Of a stretch of 64,000 bases of DNA, positions 1-8,830 are shown piece by piece. A model generated the notes under the pieces. That model did not search any database and was not told the origin of the DNA. It was given only the letters and a program-made list of their open reading frames with translations. A program made the position numbers and the translations under genes. Origin of the DNA: JBKBKC01 sp046294265 (GTDB lineage Bacteria; Pseudomonadota; Alphaproteobacteria; Rhodobacterales; Rhodobacteraceae); the NCBI GenBank assembly GCA_046294265.1, contig JBKBKC010000011.1, forward strand, positions 1 through 64,000, read 5' to 3'. Positions within the stretch are counted from its first letter, which is position 1; every line of letters begins with the position of its first letter.

Positions 1-127
1 GGGACTGTTTGCCCTGACCCAAGATATAGCCGCTCTGCTGCGGTTTCTCGGGGTCGATGCAATGCCACTCGACGCCGTTCTCGTTGGCCCGCTCCAGGAT
101 CGCCCTGCTGGTGAACTCGGTCCCATA
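1..127 (-). pseudogene. IS3-family transposase OrfB fragment
   Basis: On the minus strand this stretch encodes EFTSRAILERANENG followed by a KPQQ motif, which matches the integrase core (around the second catalytic Asp) of IS3-family OrfB. The canonical DNG before it is replaced by an unrelated junction near base 128. After KPQQ the reading no longer follows the family, which normally continues NAFIESFNG. Only about 30 codons of a roughly 280-codon gene are left and both sides are broken, so this is a dead fragment. It may extend left of the window, but the sequence at bases 1-36 already looks foreign. Confidence 0.75.
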
Positions 128-258
128 GCATGTTGGGAAGGACGCGCAGTGAAGGTTATGGCCGCCTGCGCAGTTCCCAAATAGCGCTGCTGGCGGCCAT
201 AACCGGGTGTCGGGTCTCTCTGGTGGTTTTGCGAACCGCACCACAGAGCAGGCCGGCC

Positions 259-504
259 ATGGCCAAGGTTGAGCACACTTCGGATGCCCGTGTTCAGGTA
301 GGCATCGACATTTCCAAACATCGGCATGAGGTGCTGATCGCCGTTCCCGGCAAGACACGCCGGCGGCGCCTGACGATCACCAACAGCACCGATGACTTCA
401 TGCGGCTGGTTGCAATCTTGCGGGACTATGGCCTGCCGGTTCGGATCGGCTTTGAGGCCACCGGCAACTATCACCGCGTGCTGACGTATCATCTGGGTGT
501 GTGA
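259..504 (+). pseudogene. IS110-family transposase, N-terminal fragment
   Basis: The 81-residue reading starts MAKVEHTSDARVQVG and contains GIDISKHRHEV, the first catalytic Asp region of the DEDD (RuvC-like) domain of IS110 transposases. It goes on to the conserved FEATGNYHRVL segment, then stops at HLGV. Full-length family members have about 340-400 residues, so the rest of the DEDD domain and the C-terminal serine domain are missing. A longer in-frame start at 130 exists, but the internal ATG at 259 is the family-like start. It lies directly beside an IS3 fragment on the opposite strand, which points to repeated insertion and deletion here. Confidence 0.8.
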
Positions 505-564
505 GCTGCTACCGGATTCGTGGACACGAAGACAAGCTCGTGACCGAGGAACTGGAGAGTGGAT

Positions 565-669
565 ATGACGAGACGGAAGTTCAGCCGTGCGTTCAAGATC
601 GAGGCGGTAGGGCCGGTGACGGATCGGGGTCAGGCTGCAAGTGCCAAATTCCACTCGAGCCCGTCATAA
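565..669 (+). pseudogene. IS3-family OrfA, N-terminal fragment
   Basis: The reading MTRRKFSRAFKIEAV followed by VTDRG is the N-terminus of the IS3-family OrfA helix-turn-helix protein, normally about 90-100 residues. The match decays after about 22 residues and a stop follows at codon 35. A GGAGAG-type ribosome binding site precedes the ATG. It is on the opposite strand from the OrfB fragment at the window start, so the two are unlikely to be halves of one copy in its original layout. Confidence 0.7.
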
Positions 670-1115
670 GATGAACCCCGCGCTTCGGCTGGTCCTTTTC
701 GCCGGACAGGTCGGAAACGGGACGCTGGGCGCACCGCGGCGGGTCAGGCCGACTGCAAGGTGGCCGCGCCGTCGAACCGTACCAGACCAGCGCGCCCGCA
801 ATTGTCGCCGGGAACCCTGTCGGTCGGGTTATCACGGTGAACCGTTCAGCGGCGCCTGACCGCGTGACATCCGGCATCCTGTAAAGTCAACTGACGGGTC
901 AGATGAGGTAAAACTTCACAATATGAGGAGGACCTCACACCGCTTCGGTGCCCGAGATCCGGTCATTCACCGGGCGCGCAGGTGGGGGGAGACGGCGGAT
1001 TGCGACGTCGGGGCGTCCCTCGGCCTTGCGTGACCGGCAAAAGACGAGGTTCGTCGCGCAAGTGTCACACAGCTTCGCTATCGCATTCCTCGCACCTTAG
1101 ACATCGGAGACAGTC
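670..1115. other. gene-free region between IS scars and phnD
   Basis: No convincing gene is visible here; the short readings have no recognisable content. The region must hold the phnD promoter. A GGAG ribosome binding site sits 7 bases before the phnD ATG. A weak Pho-box-like half site (GTGTCAC) lies at 1062-1068, but its partner half is poor. Confidence 0.5.
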
Positions 1116-2069
1116 ATGCTGCGACACCTTCTTGCCGCCACGGCGATCATTTCCTTGGCCGCCCCGGCGATGGCCGAGTTCACACTGGACGCCCGCTACA
1201 TGGACGCCGACGGCGACCTGATCGCCGACATCCCCAGCGACGCGAGCCAGCTGGTCGATCCCTCGACGCTCATCTTTGCCTACACGCCGGTCGAAGATCC
1301 GGCCGTCTATGCCGAAGTCTGGAAAGGCTTTCTGGAACACATGACGGCGGTCACCGGCAAACCGGTGCAGTTCTTCCCGGTCCAGTCCAACGCCGCCCAG
1401 ATCGAGGCGATGCGCGCGGGCCGTCTGCATGTGGCGGGCTTCAACACCGGGTCGAACCCGCTGGCCGTGGCCTGCGCCGGTTTCCGGCCGTTTGCGATGA
1501 TGGCCGCCAAGGATGGCCGCTACGGCTATGAGATGGAGATCATCACGTTCCCCGGCTCGGGCATCGAGAAGATCGAGGACATCAAGGGCAAGACACTGGC
1601 CTTCACCGCCGAAACCTCGAACTCGGGGTTCAAGGCGCCGGCGGCACTCCTCGAATCCCAGTTCGGCCTGAAGGCGAACGTGGACTATTCCACCGCCTTT
1701 TCGGGCGCGCATGACAACTCGATCCTGGGCGTGGCAAACAAGGACTACCCGGCGGCCGCCATCGCCAACTCGGTGAAAGAGCGGATGATCGCGCGCGGCG
1801 TGATCAAGCCGGACGCGACCACGGTGATCTACACCTCGGAAACCTTCCCGACCACCGGCTACGGCACCGCCCACAACCTGACCCCGGAACTGCAGGAGAA
1901 GGTCAAGGAAGCGTTCTTTACCTTCGACTGGACGGACAGCGCGCTCCTCGCCGAATTCTCGAAGTCGAACCCGCCGAACGAAAGCTTCGTTCCGATCACC
2001 TTCAAGGACAACTGGTCGGTGATCCGCGAGATCGATGCGGCGTCAGGCGTGGCCTACACCTGCAACTGA
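1116..2069 (+). CDS. phnD: phosphonate/phosphite ABC transporter, periplasmic binding protein PhnD
   Basis: The 317-residue protein begins with a Sec signal peptide ([20 protein letters not shown], cleavage after AMA). The mature part follows the PhnD/PtxB/HtxB binding-protein pattern: [16 protein letters not shown] near the start, a [16 protein letters not shown] hinge region, and the [14 protein letters not shown] ligand loop. It should capture phosphonate, phosphite or a related oxyanion in the periplasm. It is the first gene of a phnD-phnC-phnE-phnE operon. A strong hairpin follows the gene and probably lowers downstream transcription. No C-P lyase or phosphite dehydrogenase gene lies in the window, so the actual ligand is open. 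Confidence 0.88.
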   Translation: MLRHLLAATAIISLAAPAMAEFTLDARYMDADGDLIADIPSDASQLVDPSTLIFAYTPVEDPAVYAEVWKGFLEHMTAVTGKPVQFFPVQSNAAQIEAMRAGRLHVAGFNTGSNPLAVACAGFRPFAMMAAKDGRYGYEMEIITFPGSGIEKIEDIKGKTLAFTAETSNSGFKAPAALLESQFGLKANVDYSTAFSGAHDNSILGVANKDYPAAAIANSVKERMIARGVIKPDATTVIYTSETFPTTGYGTAHNLTPELQEKVKEAFFTFDWTDSALLAEFSKSNPPNESFVPITFKDNWSVIREIDAASGVAYTCN

Positions 2070-2088
2070 GGCCACCCGGCCAAACCCC

Positions 2089-2123
2089 GTGCGGGCGGAC
2101 AGGATCCGCCCGCACGACTTTTT
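2089..2123 (+). terminator. intra-operon hairpin with T-run between phnD and phnC
   Basis: Perfect 10-bp inverted repeat GTGCGGGCGG / CCGCCCGCAC with a 7-base loop, followed three bases later by five T residues. It looks like a Rho-independent terminator but lies inside the operon, 20 bases after the phnD stop and just before phnC. It probably acts as a partial terminator or 3'-end stabiliser that keeps the binding protein in excess over the membrane complex. Confidence 0.75.
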
Positions 2124-2136
2124 CCTGCGGGGACCG

Positions 2137-2955
2137 ATGCTGACCATCACCAACCTTACCAAGACCTACAAGACCGGCGACAAGGCCCTGTCGGACGTGT
2201 CCTTCACCGTGCCCAAGGGGCAGGTCGTGGGGCTGATCGGGCCTTCGGGCGCGGGCAAGTCCACGCTGATCCGCTGCATCAACCGTCTGGTTGAGCCGAC
2301 ATCGGGCACGATCACCCTTTCGGGGAAGCCGATCACAGGGCTGGGTGCGGGCGACCTGCGCCGGATGCGGCGGCGGATCGGGATGATCTTTCAGGAATAT
2401 GCGCTGGTCGAGCGGCTGACGGTGATGGAGAACGTGCTGTCCGGGCGCCTCGGCTATGTCAACTTCTGGACCAGCCTCACGCGCCGCTATGGCCCTGACG
2501 ACGTGCGCCGCGCCTATCGCCTGCTGGACCGCGTGGGCCTGATGGAACATGCCGACAAGCGCGCGGATGCCCTGTCGGGCGGGCAGCGGCAGCGGGTTGG
2601 GATCGCGCGCGCGCTTGCCCAGGAACCCGAGCTGCTGCTGGTGGATGAACCGACCGCCAGCCTTGACCCCAAGACCAGCCGCCAGATCATGCGCCTCTTG
2701 ATCGAGATCTGCGACGAGGCCGGTCTGCCCGCAATCGTGAACATCCATGACGTGCCGCTGGCCCAGCAGTTCGTCGCCCGCATCATCGGACTGCGCGCGG
2801 GCCGCGTCGTGTTCGACGGCTCGCCCGAGCAGCTGACGCATGAGGCGCTGACCTCGATCTACGGCGCCGAGGACTGGGCCGCGATGCAGAAGGGCACCGA
2901 AGAGGATGTGGCGGCGGACCGTGACGCGGCCCGGCGCATGGCGGCGTTGAACTGA
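2137..2955 (+). CDS. phnC: phosphonate ABC transporter ATP-binding protein PhnC
   Basis: A 272-residue ABC ATPase. Visible motifs are Walker A GPSGAGKS at residues 35-42, Q-loop [17 protein letters not shown], signature [15 protein letters not shown] and Walker [14 protein letters not shown]; the length is normal for PhnC. The switch histidine lies in IHDVPLA. An in-frame reading extends upstream to 2035, but it overlaps the phnD end and the hairpin, so the ATG at 2137 is chosen. The stop overlaps the next start as TGATG, which suggests translational coupling. It powers the importer made by the two PhnE permeases. Confidence 0.9.
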   Translation: MLTITNLTKTYKTGDKALSDVSFTVPKGQVVGLIGPSGAGKSTLIRCINRLVEPTSGTITLSGKPITGLGAGDLRRMRRRIGMIFQEYALVERLTVMENVLSGRLGYVNFWTSLTRRYGPDDVRRAYRLLDRVGLMEHADKRADALSGGQRQRVGIARALAQEPELLLVDEPTASLDPKTSRQIMRLLIEICDEAGLPAIVNIHDVPLAQQFVARIIGLRAGRVVFDGSPEQLTHEALTSIYGAEDWAAMQKGTEEDVAADRDAARRMAALN

Positions 2956-3779
2956 TGCAGGCCCCTGTTGCGAACCCATCCCCTGCCTACCCCGCGCGCT
3001 GGAAACGGCCGCCGCAGATTTTCACCAACCCGGTGTGGCGCGTGGCGCTGTTCTGGGGGGCCGCCATCTATCTGGTGCTGGCGCTGGCCTCCATCGACCC
3101 CAACTGGGCGCGCATCGCCGCCGGGTGGGAGCGTGGCCTGCGCTTCATCAACGGCTTCCTGCAGCCCGATTTCACCAGCCGCTGGCGCGACATCTCGAAC
3201 GGGCTGATCGAAAGCCTGACGATGACGCTGACCTCCACCGTGGTGGGCATCCTGATTTCGGTGCCCATCGGCGTCGGGGCGGCGCGCAATGTCGCCCCGC
3301 CATGGGTCTATTACATCTGCCGAGGCATCATCTCCGCCTCGCGCGCCCTGCAGGAAATCATCGTCGCGATCTTTTTCGTCGCGATGTTTGGTTTTGGCCC
3401 TTTCGCTGGGTTCCTGACGCTGGCCTTTGGCACCATCGGGTTCCTGTCGAAACTGCTGGCCGAGGATATCGAGGATATCGACGAGGCGCAGGCCGAGGCG
3501 ATCCGCGCGACCGGGGCCTCGTGGGGGCAGATGATCAACTATGCGATCCAGCCGCAGGTGATGCCGCGCCTGATCGGCCTGTCGCTCTACCGGCTCGACA
3601 TCAACTTCCGCGAAAGTGCGGTGATCGGGATCGTGGGGGCGGGCGGCATCGGGGCCACGCTGAACACGGCCATCGACCGCTATGAATATGACAGCGCCGG
3701 CGCCATCCTGATGATCATCATCGGGCTGGTCATGGTGGCGGAATACGGCTCGTCCTATCTTCGGAAGTTCCTGCAATGA
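2955..3779 (+). CDS. phnE: phosphonate ABC transporter permease PhnE (first copy)
   Basis: A 274-residue inner-membrane permease of the BPD_transp_1 type with about six hydrophobic segments. The cytoplasmic EAA loop reads EAIRATGASWGQMINYAIQPQV, where the coupling helix meets PhnC. The family-typical RLDINFRESAVIGIVGAGGIG follows. Its start overlaps the phnC stop by one base and its end overlaps the next permease by four bases (ATGA). With the second PhnE it should form a heterodimeric channel. The N-terminal 30 residues are hydrophilic and cytoplasmic. Confidence 0.88.
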   Translation: MQAPVANPSPAYPARWKRPPQIFTNPVWRVALFWGAAIYLVLALASIDPNWARIAAGWERGLRFINGFLQPDFTSRWRDISNGLIESLTMTLTSTVVGILISVPIGVGAARNVAPPWVYYICRGIISASRALQEIIVAIFFVAMFGFGPFAGFLTLAFGTIGFLSKLLAEDIEDIDEAQAEAIRATGASWGQMINYAIQPQVMPRLIGLSLYRLDINFRESAVIGIVGAGGIGATLNTAIDRYEYDSAGAILMIIIGLVMVAEYGSSYLRKFLQ

Positions 3780-4585
3780 CCGATGCCGCACATCCCGCCG
3801 TCTGGCGCCGCCGCACGCCGCGCAGGCAACTGATCATCTGGGCCGCGTGGTTTGCGCTGGTGGCGCTGTTCATCTTCTGCTGGCAGGTGATGACCAAGAA
3901 TACCATGTGGGTCTTCGTCTGGGACGCGCCGCGCCAGGCCGCCGACATCGGCACCCGCATGATGCCGCCCCGCTGGTCCTACATGTCCGAACTGTGGTGG
4001 CCCTTGTGGGACACGATGAACATGGCCACCCTGGGCACGCTTCTGGGCGTGATCCTGGCCGTTCCCATCGCGTTCCTCGCCGCGCGCAACACCACGCCTT
4101 CGGCGACATTCCTGCGGCCCGCGGCGCTTTTCATCATCGTGGCGTCGCGGTCGATCAACTCGCTGATCTGGGCGCTGCTGCTGGTGGCAATCATGGGGCC
4201 GGGGATTCTGGCCGGGATCGTGGCCATCGGCCTGCGATCCATCGGGTTCATCGGCAAGCTGCTCTATGAAGCCATCGAAGAGGTGGACACCGGTCCGGTC
4301 GAGGCCGTCACCGCCACCGGGGCCAGCCGCGCGCAGGTCCTCGACTATGCCATCGTGCCGCAGGTCCTGCCCGCCTTCTGGGGAATCACCGTCTTCCGCT
4401 GGGACATCAACATCCGCGAAAGCGCGATCCTGGGCCTCGTGGGCGCGGGCGGGTTGGGGCTGAAGCTGCAAAGCTCGCTGAACGTGCTGGCCTGGCCGCA
4501 GGTGACGATGATTATCTTGGTGATCCTCGCAACTGTCGTATTGTCGGAATGGGTTTCGGCAAAGGTGCGCGGCGCCATAATCTGA
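3776..4585 (+). CDS. phnE: phosphonate ABC transporter permease PhnE (second copy)
   Basis: A 269-residue paralogue of the preceding permease. It has the EAA loop EAVTATGASRAQVLDYAIVPQV and the signature RWDINIRESAILGLVGAGGLG. The start overlaps the upstream stop by four bases (ATGA). Two tandem phnE genes are common in Rhodobacterales and rhizobial phosphonate/phosphite transporters and argue for a heterodimeric membrane domain. The gene ends 45 bases before the next ABC system, so the two systems may be co-transcribed. Confidence 0.88.
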   Translation: MTDAAHPAVWRRRTPRRQLIIWAAWFALVALFIFCWQVMTKNTMWVFVWDAPRQAADIGTRMMPPRWSYMSELWWPLWDTMNMATLGTLLGVILAVPIAFLAARNTTPSATFLRPAALFIIVASRSINSLIWALLLVAIMGPGILAGIVAIGLRSIGFIGKLLYEAIEEVDTGPVEAVTATGASRAQVLDYAIVPQVLPAFWGITVFRWDINIRESAILGLVGAGGLGLKLQSSLNVLAWPQVTMIILVILATVVLSEWVSAKVRGAII

Positions 4586-4630
4586 ACCACTAGCCATGCG
4601 CCTCCGTATGGCCCAAACGGGAGAACGACC

Positions 4631-5647
4631 ATGACCAGACGTTTCACACTCATCGGGGCCACCGCCCTTGCGCTGCTGCCCGCGGCTGCCTTCGCGCAGG
4701 CCAAGGAAGTGGTGCTCTACTGCACCGTCGGCGAGGAATGGTGCCGCGCGCAGTCCGAGGCTTTTACCCGCGAGACCGGAATAAACGTGCTGATGACGCG
4801 CAAGTCCTCGGGTGAGACCTTTGCCCAGATCAAGGCCGAGGAAGGCCAGCCGCGCGGAGACGTGTGGTGGGGCGGCACGGGTGATCCCCACCTGCAGGCC
4901 GCGCAGGAAGGGCTGACCGAGGAATACAAATCCCCCATGCTGGCCGAACTGCAACCCTGGGCCGTGGCGCAGGCTGAAACCTCGGGCTTCCGCACCGTGG
5001 GCATCTATGCGGGCGCGCTCGGCTATGGCTACAACTCGACCAGGGTGACCGAAAACCCGCCCGCCTGCTGGAAAGACCTGCTGGACGCGCGGTTCAAGGA
5101 TGACATCCAGGTGGCCAACCCCAATTCGTCGGGCACCGCCTACACCATGCTCGCGACGCTGGTGCAGCTGATGGGCGAGGATGAGGCGTTCGCCTTCATG
5201 AAGGACCTGCACGCCAACATCAACCAATACACCAAGTCGGGCTCCGCCCCGATCCGCGCCGCCGCCACGGGCGAAAGTGCCATCGGCATCGTGTTCATGC
5301 ACGACGCGGTGGCCCAGACGGTCGAAGGCGCGCCCATCGTGACCGTGGCCCCCTGCGAGGGCACGGGTTATGAGGTCGGCTCCATGTCGCTGATCAAGGG
5401 TGGTCCGAACCCGGAAGCTGCAAAGATCTGGTATGACTGGGCGCTGTCGGCAAAGGCGCAAGAGATCGGCGCCACGGCGAAATCCTTCCAGGTGCCGTCG
5501 AACATGAACGCGGCGACCCCGCCCGAGGCGCCGAAACTGGCCGATATCAAACTGATCGACTATGATTTCGCCAAATACGGTTCGTCAGAGGTGCGCACCG
5601 CGCTGCTGGCGCGCTGGGATGCCGAAATCGGCGCGCTGCCGAAGTGA
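4631..5647 (+). CDS. ABC transporter substrate-binding protein, AfuA/AepX-like (likely organophosphorus ligand)
   Basis: A 338-residue secreted binding protein with signal peptide (cleavage near AAAFA/QA). The core EVVLYCTVGEEWCRAQSEAF and FTRETGINV places it in the family usually annotated as Fe(III) binding (FbpA/FutA-like). The region where FbpA has its adjacent iron-binding tyrosines here reads SAIGIVFMHDAVAQ, with no Tyr pair. Family knowledge: AfuA-type members without that pair bind hexose phosphates, and AepX binds 2-aminoethylphosphonate. Together with its position right after phnDCEE, a phosphorylated or phosphonated organic ligand is more likely than iron. The stop overlaps the permease start (TGATG). 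Confidence 0.72.
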   Translation: MTRRFTLIGATALALLPAAAFAQAKEVVLYCTVGEEWCRAQSEAFTRETGINVLMTRKSSGETFAQIKAEEGQPRGDVWWGGTGDPHLQAAQEGLTEEYKSPMLAELQPWAVAQAETSGFRTVGIYAGALGYGYNSTRVTENPPACWKDLLDARFKDDIQVANPNSSGTAYTMLATLVQLMGEDEAFAFMKDLHANINQYTKSGSAPIRAAATGESAIGIVFMHDAVAQTVEGAPIVTVAPCEGTGYEVGSMSLIKGGPNPEAAKIWYDWALSAKAQEIGATAKSFQVPSNMNAATPPEAPKLADIKLIDYDFAKYGSSEVRTALLARWDAEIGALPK

Positions 5648-7809
5648 TGAAGGCGCTGGATGGCCGGATCGGACTCGTCTGGTCCGGCCTTCTCTTGCTG
5701 GCGGTTCTGGCCCTGCCCTGGTTCAAGGGCGGGGCCGTTCCCGATTCTGCGCTGTTCGAGGGCATCGCAGGCCGGGTCTGGCTTTTGCCGCTTGTGGCGG
5801 TTGCGGGCGGGCTTGCGGCGCTTTTCCTTGCGACCCCCGACTGGCGCATCCATCCGGCGGGGGCGGCGCTGGTCGGCGCTGGGCTGGTGTGGTTGATCCT
5901 GCAAGGGTTCGGCATCGGCTTGCGTGGGCCTGCGCTGCCAGGGATCGGGCTTTTGTTTCCGAATGCGAATGCGGGCCAACCGGGCTTCGGCTGGGGGGCC
6001 TGGGTTGCAGGCCTCGCGCTGGTTGGCGCGCTGGCCGAGGTGCTGGCCGCGCGCGGCTTTTGCCGGGGTGAGCGGTTTGCAGCCTTCGCGATCGTGGGCA
6101 TCGTGGCGGCGCTGACGCTTTTCGTGTTCTTTCCGATCCTCAAGCTGATGTCGGCGGCATTCATCGCGCCCGATGGCACGGTGTCGGCTGGCCCCTTCCT
6201 GACCCGCATCACCGCCCCTGACCTGTGGTCGGTGGGCTGCCTGACCGGCGCGGGGCGCTGCGGCGTGGTGATCAATTCGCTGGTGCTGGGGGTGTTGTCG
6301 GCTGCGCTGGCCACGCTTCTGGGCCTCGCGCTTGCGCTGCTGGTCGCGCGCACCGATTTCCGCATGAAGCGGTTCTTGCGGGCAATCTCCATCCTGCCGA
6401 TCATCACACCGCCCTTCGTGGTGGGCGTGGCGATCATTGTGCTGTTCGGGCGCACCGGGATCGTGACGGTGGAGGTGGCCGAATGGTTCGGCGTGCGCCC
6501 CACGCGCTGGATCTATGGGCTGCCGGGCATCCTGATTGCGCAGGTGCTGGCCTTTGCGCCGGTGACCTTCCTGGTGATCCTGTCGGGGCTGGAGGCGATC
6601 AACCCCACGCTGGAAGAGGCCTCCACCACCCTGGGCGCGCGCCCCGTGACCACCTTCCGCACGGTGACATGGCCCCTTCTGCGCCCCGCGCTGGCGGCGG
6701 CCTTCCTGCTCGCGTTCATCGAGAGCCTTGCGGATTTCGGAAATCCCATCGTGCTGGGCGGCAGCTATGACGTGCTGTCCACCAAGATATTCTTCGCCGT
6801 CGTCGGCGCACAATACGATCTCGGGCAGGCGGCCACGCTGTCGGTCCTGCTGCTGGCGCTGACGGTTGGGGCGTTCTGGGTGCAGGCGCGCTGGCTGGGG
6901 CGGGCGAGCTATGTCACCGTCACCGGCAAGTCGGATGCGGGGCTGGTGGCCCCGGCGCCGCCCCTGATCAAATGGGCGGCGGTGGCGGCGGTGGTGCCCT
7001 TCGTGGTCTTTACCGTGGGCGTTTACACCATCGTCCTGATCGGCGGCTTTGTGAAGGACATTGCCCGGCTGGAGATGTCGCCGACCTTCGGGCATCTCTG
7101 GACCGCGTTTTCGTTTGAGATCAACGACCGTGGCCTCCAACTGTTCGGCTCGGCCTGGAACAGCATGATCACCACGCTCTGGGTGTCGGCGCTGTCCGCC
7201 CCCCTGACCATGGGCATCGGCATCCTGACCGCCTGGCTGATCGCGCGGCAGGAATTCGCGGGCAAGCGCGCGTTCGAGTTCGGCACGCTGTTGTCCTTCG
7301 CCATCCCCGGCACGGTGGTCGGCGTGAGCTACATCGCGGCCTTCAACGTGCCGCCCATCGACATCACGGGCACGATGTGGATCCTCGTGATCTGCTTTGT
7401 GTTCCGCAACCTGCCCGTTGGGATGCGCGCGGGAATCGCTGCGCTGGCGCAGATCGACCGCAGCATGGAAGAGGCGAGCCAGACCATGGGGGCGGGCGGC
7501 GGGCGGGTGCTGCGTGACGTGGTGCTGCCGCTGATCCGGCCCGCGATCTTTACCGCGCTGGTTTATTCCTTCGTCACCGCGATGACCGCCGTTTCGGCGG
7601 TGATCTTTCTGGTCTCGGCGCGGCACAACATGGCCACGGCCTATATCATGGGGCGGGTCGAGAACGGCGAATATGCGCTGGCAATCGCCTATTCCACGGT
7701 TCTGATGCTGGTGATGGTGGCCTGCGTGGCCTTGATGAACTGGGCCGTCGGGCAGCGGCGGCTGGGGCGGCGGACGGCCGTCAGCGGCGTCGCCCAGCCG
7801 GCAGAATGA
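5647..7809 (+). CDS. ABC transporter permease with two fused membrane domains (AfuB/FbpB-type)
   Basis: A 720-residue membrane protein from the ATG at 5647; a GTG one codon earlier is the alternative start. After an N-terminal block of about four hydrophobic segments (residues 1-160) come two BPD_transp_1 domains. Their EAA loops read EEASTTLGARPVTTFRTVTWPLLRPAL and EEASQTMGAGGGRVLRDVVLPLIRPAI in the two halves (shown without intervening residues). The fused two-domain layout is the rule for the FbpB/AfuB family, so no second permease gene is needed. The start overlaps the upstream binding-protein stop. Confidence 0.82.
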   Translation: MKALDGRIGLVWSGLLLLAVLALPWFKGGAVPDSALFEGIAGRVWLLPLVAVAGGLAALFLATPDWRIHPAGAALVGAGLVWLILQGFGIGLRGPALPGIGLLFPNANAGQPGFGWGAWVAGLALVGALAEVLAARGFCRGERFAAFAIVGIVAALTLFVFFPILKLMSAAFIAPDGTVSAGPFLTRITAPDLWSVGCLTGAGRCGVVINSLVLGVLSAALATLLGLALALLVARTDFRMKRFLRAISILPIITPPFVVGVAIIVLFGRTGIVTVEVAEWFGVRPTRWIYGLPGILIAQVLAFAPVTFLVILSGLEAINPTLEEASTTLGARPVTTFRTVTWPLLRPALAAAFLLAFIESLADFGNPIVLGGSYDVLSTKIFFAVVGAQYDLGQAATLSVLLLALTVGAFWVQARWLGRASYVTVTGKSDAGLVAPAPPLIKWAAVAAVVPFVVFTVGVYTIVLIGGFVKDIARLEMSPTFGHLWTAFSFEINDRGLQLFGSAWNSMITTLWVSALSAPLTMGIGILTAWLIARQEFAGKRAFEFGTLLSFAIPGTVVGVSYIAAFNVPPIDITGTMWILVICFVFRNLPVGMRAGIAALAQIDRSMEEASQTMGAGGGRVLRDVVLPLIRPAIFTALVYSFVTAMTAVSAVIFLVSARHNMATAYIMGRVENGEYALAIAYSTVLMLVMVACVALMNWAVGQRRLGRRTAVSGVAQPAE

Positions 7810-7816
7810 GGATCGC

Positions 7817-8830
7817 ATGACCGAGACAGCCATCGAGTTTCGCAGCGTGGTCAAACGCTATGGCACCGCCTCGGCGGTGGACGGGATCGACCTTGCCATC
7901 GCCAAGGGCGAGCTGGTCACGTTCCTCGGCCCCTCGGGCTGCGGCAAGACCACCAGCCTGCGCCTCATCGCGGGGCTGGAACTGCCCAGCGAGGGGCAGG
8001 TGTTCATCGCCGGGCGCGATGTAAGCCGCGACCCTGCCTCGGCGCGCAATGTGGGGATGGTGTTCCAGTCCTATGCCCTGTTCCCGCATATGAACGTGCT
8101 GGACAATGTGGCCTATGGCCCGGTGATCCGTGGAACCCCGAAGGCGCAGGCGCAGGCCAAGGCACGCGAGATCCTGGACCAGGTGGGCCTTGTCGGGTTG
8201 CACCAGCGCCTGCCCGCCGAACTTTCGGGCGGCCAGCAGCAGCGCGTCGCGGTGGCCCGTGCCATCGTGCAGCAGCCCGATGTGATCCTGTTCGACGAGC
8301 CTTTGTCCAACGTCGATGCCAAATTGCGCCGCAAGGTGCGCGAGGAGATCCGGGCCCTGCAACGCCGCTTCGGCCTGACGGCGGTCTATGTGACGCATGA
8401 CCAGGAAGAGGCGCTGGCGGTTTCAGACCGCATCGTGGTGATGGACCGGGGTCGCATCGCCCAGATCGGCACGCCCGCCGACCTTTACGAACGCCCGGCC
8501 TCGCCCTTCATCGCCGATTTCATCGGCGACGCGAACCTGATCCGGGGAGAGGTCGTGGCGGGCCGCTTTACCGCTCCGGGCATGGTGCTGGACGTGCGCG
8601 GGCCGGACGGAGCTGCCACCCTGTCGATCCGCCCCGAACGCATCACGCTGGCCCCCGGCGGTCCCGACCGCGTGGTGACGGCCACCTATCTGGGCAGCCG
8701 CATGGAGTATCTGGTCAGCGCCCAGGTCGGCGAGATGCTGGTGTCGCGCCCGATCCACGAGCCGCGCATGGCGGTGGGCGGGGACGTGGCGTTGCGGATC
8801 GCCGCCGATGATGTGTCGCGGGTGTCCTAG
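7817..8830 (+). CDS. ABC transporter ATP-binding protein (AfuC/FbpC/PotA-like)
   Basis: A 337-residue ATPase. Walker A GPSGCGKT lies near residue 37, with signature LSGGQQQRVAVARAI, Walker B VILFDEPLSNVDAKLR and switch VTHDQEEAL. The C-terminal 110 residues form a TOBE-type regulatory domain (STLSIRPERITL-like region, here AATLSIRPERITLAP). This domain order is standard for the MalK/PotA/FbpC group. It is the third gene of the second importer, 7 bases after the permease, with a GAGG ribosome binding site. Substrate specificity comes from the binding protein and is probably not iron. Confidence 0.85.
   Translation: MTETAIEFRSVVKRYGTASAVDGIDLAIAKGELVTFLGPSGCGKTTSLRLIAGLELPSEGQVFIAGRDVSRDPASARNVGMVFQSYALFPHMNVLDNVAYGPVIRGTPKAQAQAKAREILDQVGLVGLHQRLPAELSGGQQQRVAVARAIVQQPDVILFDEPLSNVDAKLRRKVREEIRALQRRFGLTAVYVTHDQEEALAVSDRIVVMDRGRIAQIGTPADLYERPASPFIADFIGDANLIRGEVVAGRFTAPGMVLDVRGPDGAATLSIRPERITLAPGGPDRVVTATYLGSRMEYLVSAQVGEMLVSRPIHEPRMAVGGDVALRIAADDVSRVS

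Noticed and set aside
593..877. Short open frames between the IS scars and phnD
   Set aside because: Low-complexity translations on both strands, without start signals; probably IS debris.
1062..1080. Pho box before phnD
   Set aside because: Only one half (GTGTCAC) resembles the consensus; the second half does not, so it is not listed as a site.
5560..7854. 764-codon minus-strand frame antisense to the two-domain permease
   Set aside because: Mirror of a GC-rich coding gene; composition is dominated by Arg, His and Gln, and it has no ribosome binding site.
4631..8830. Naming the second importer as a ferric iron (Fbp) system
   Set aside because: The binding protein lacks the adjacent tyrosines that coordinate Fe(III), and the context is phosphonate transport.
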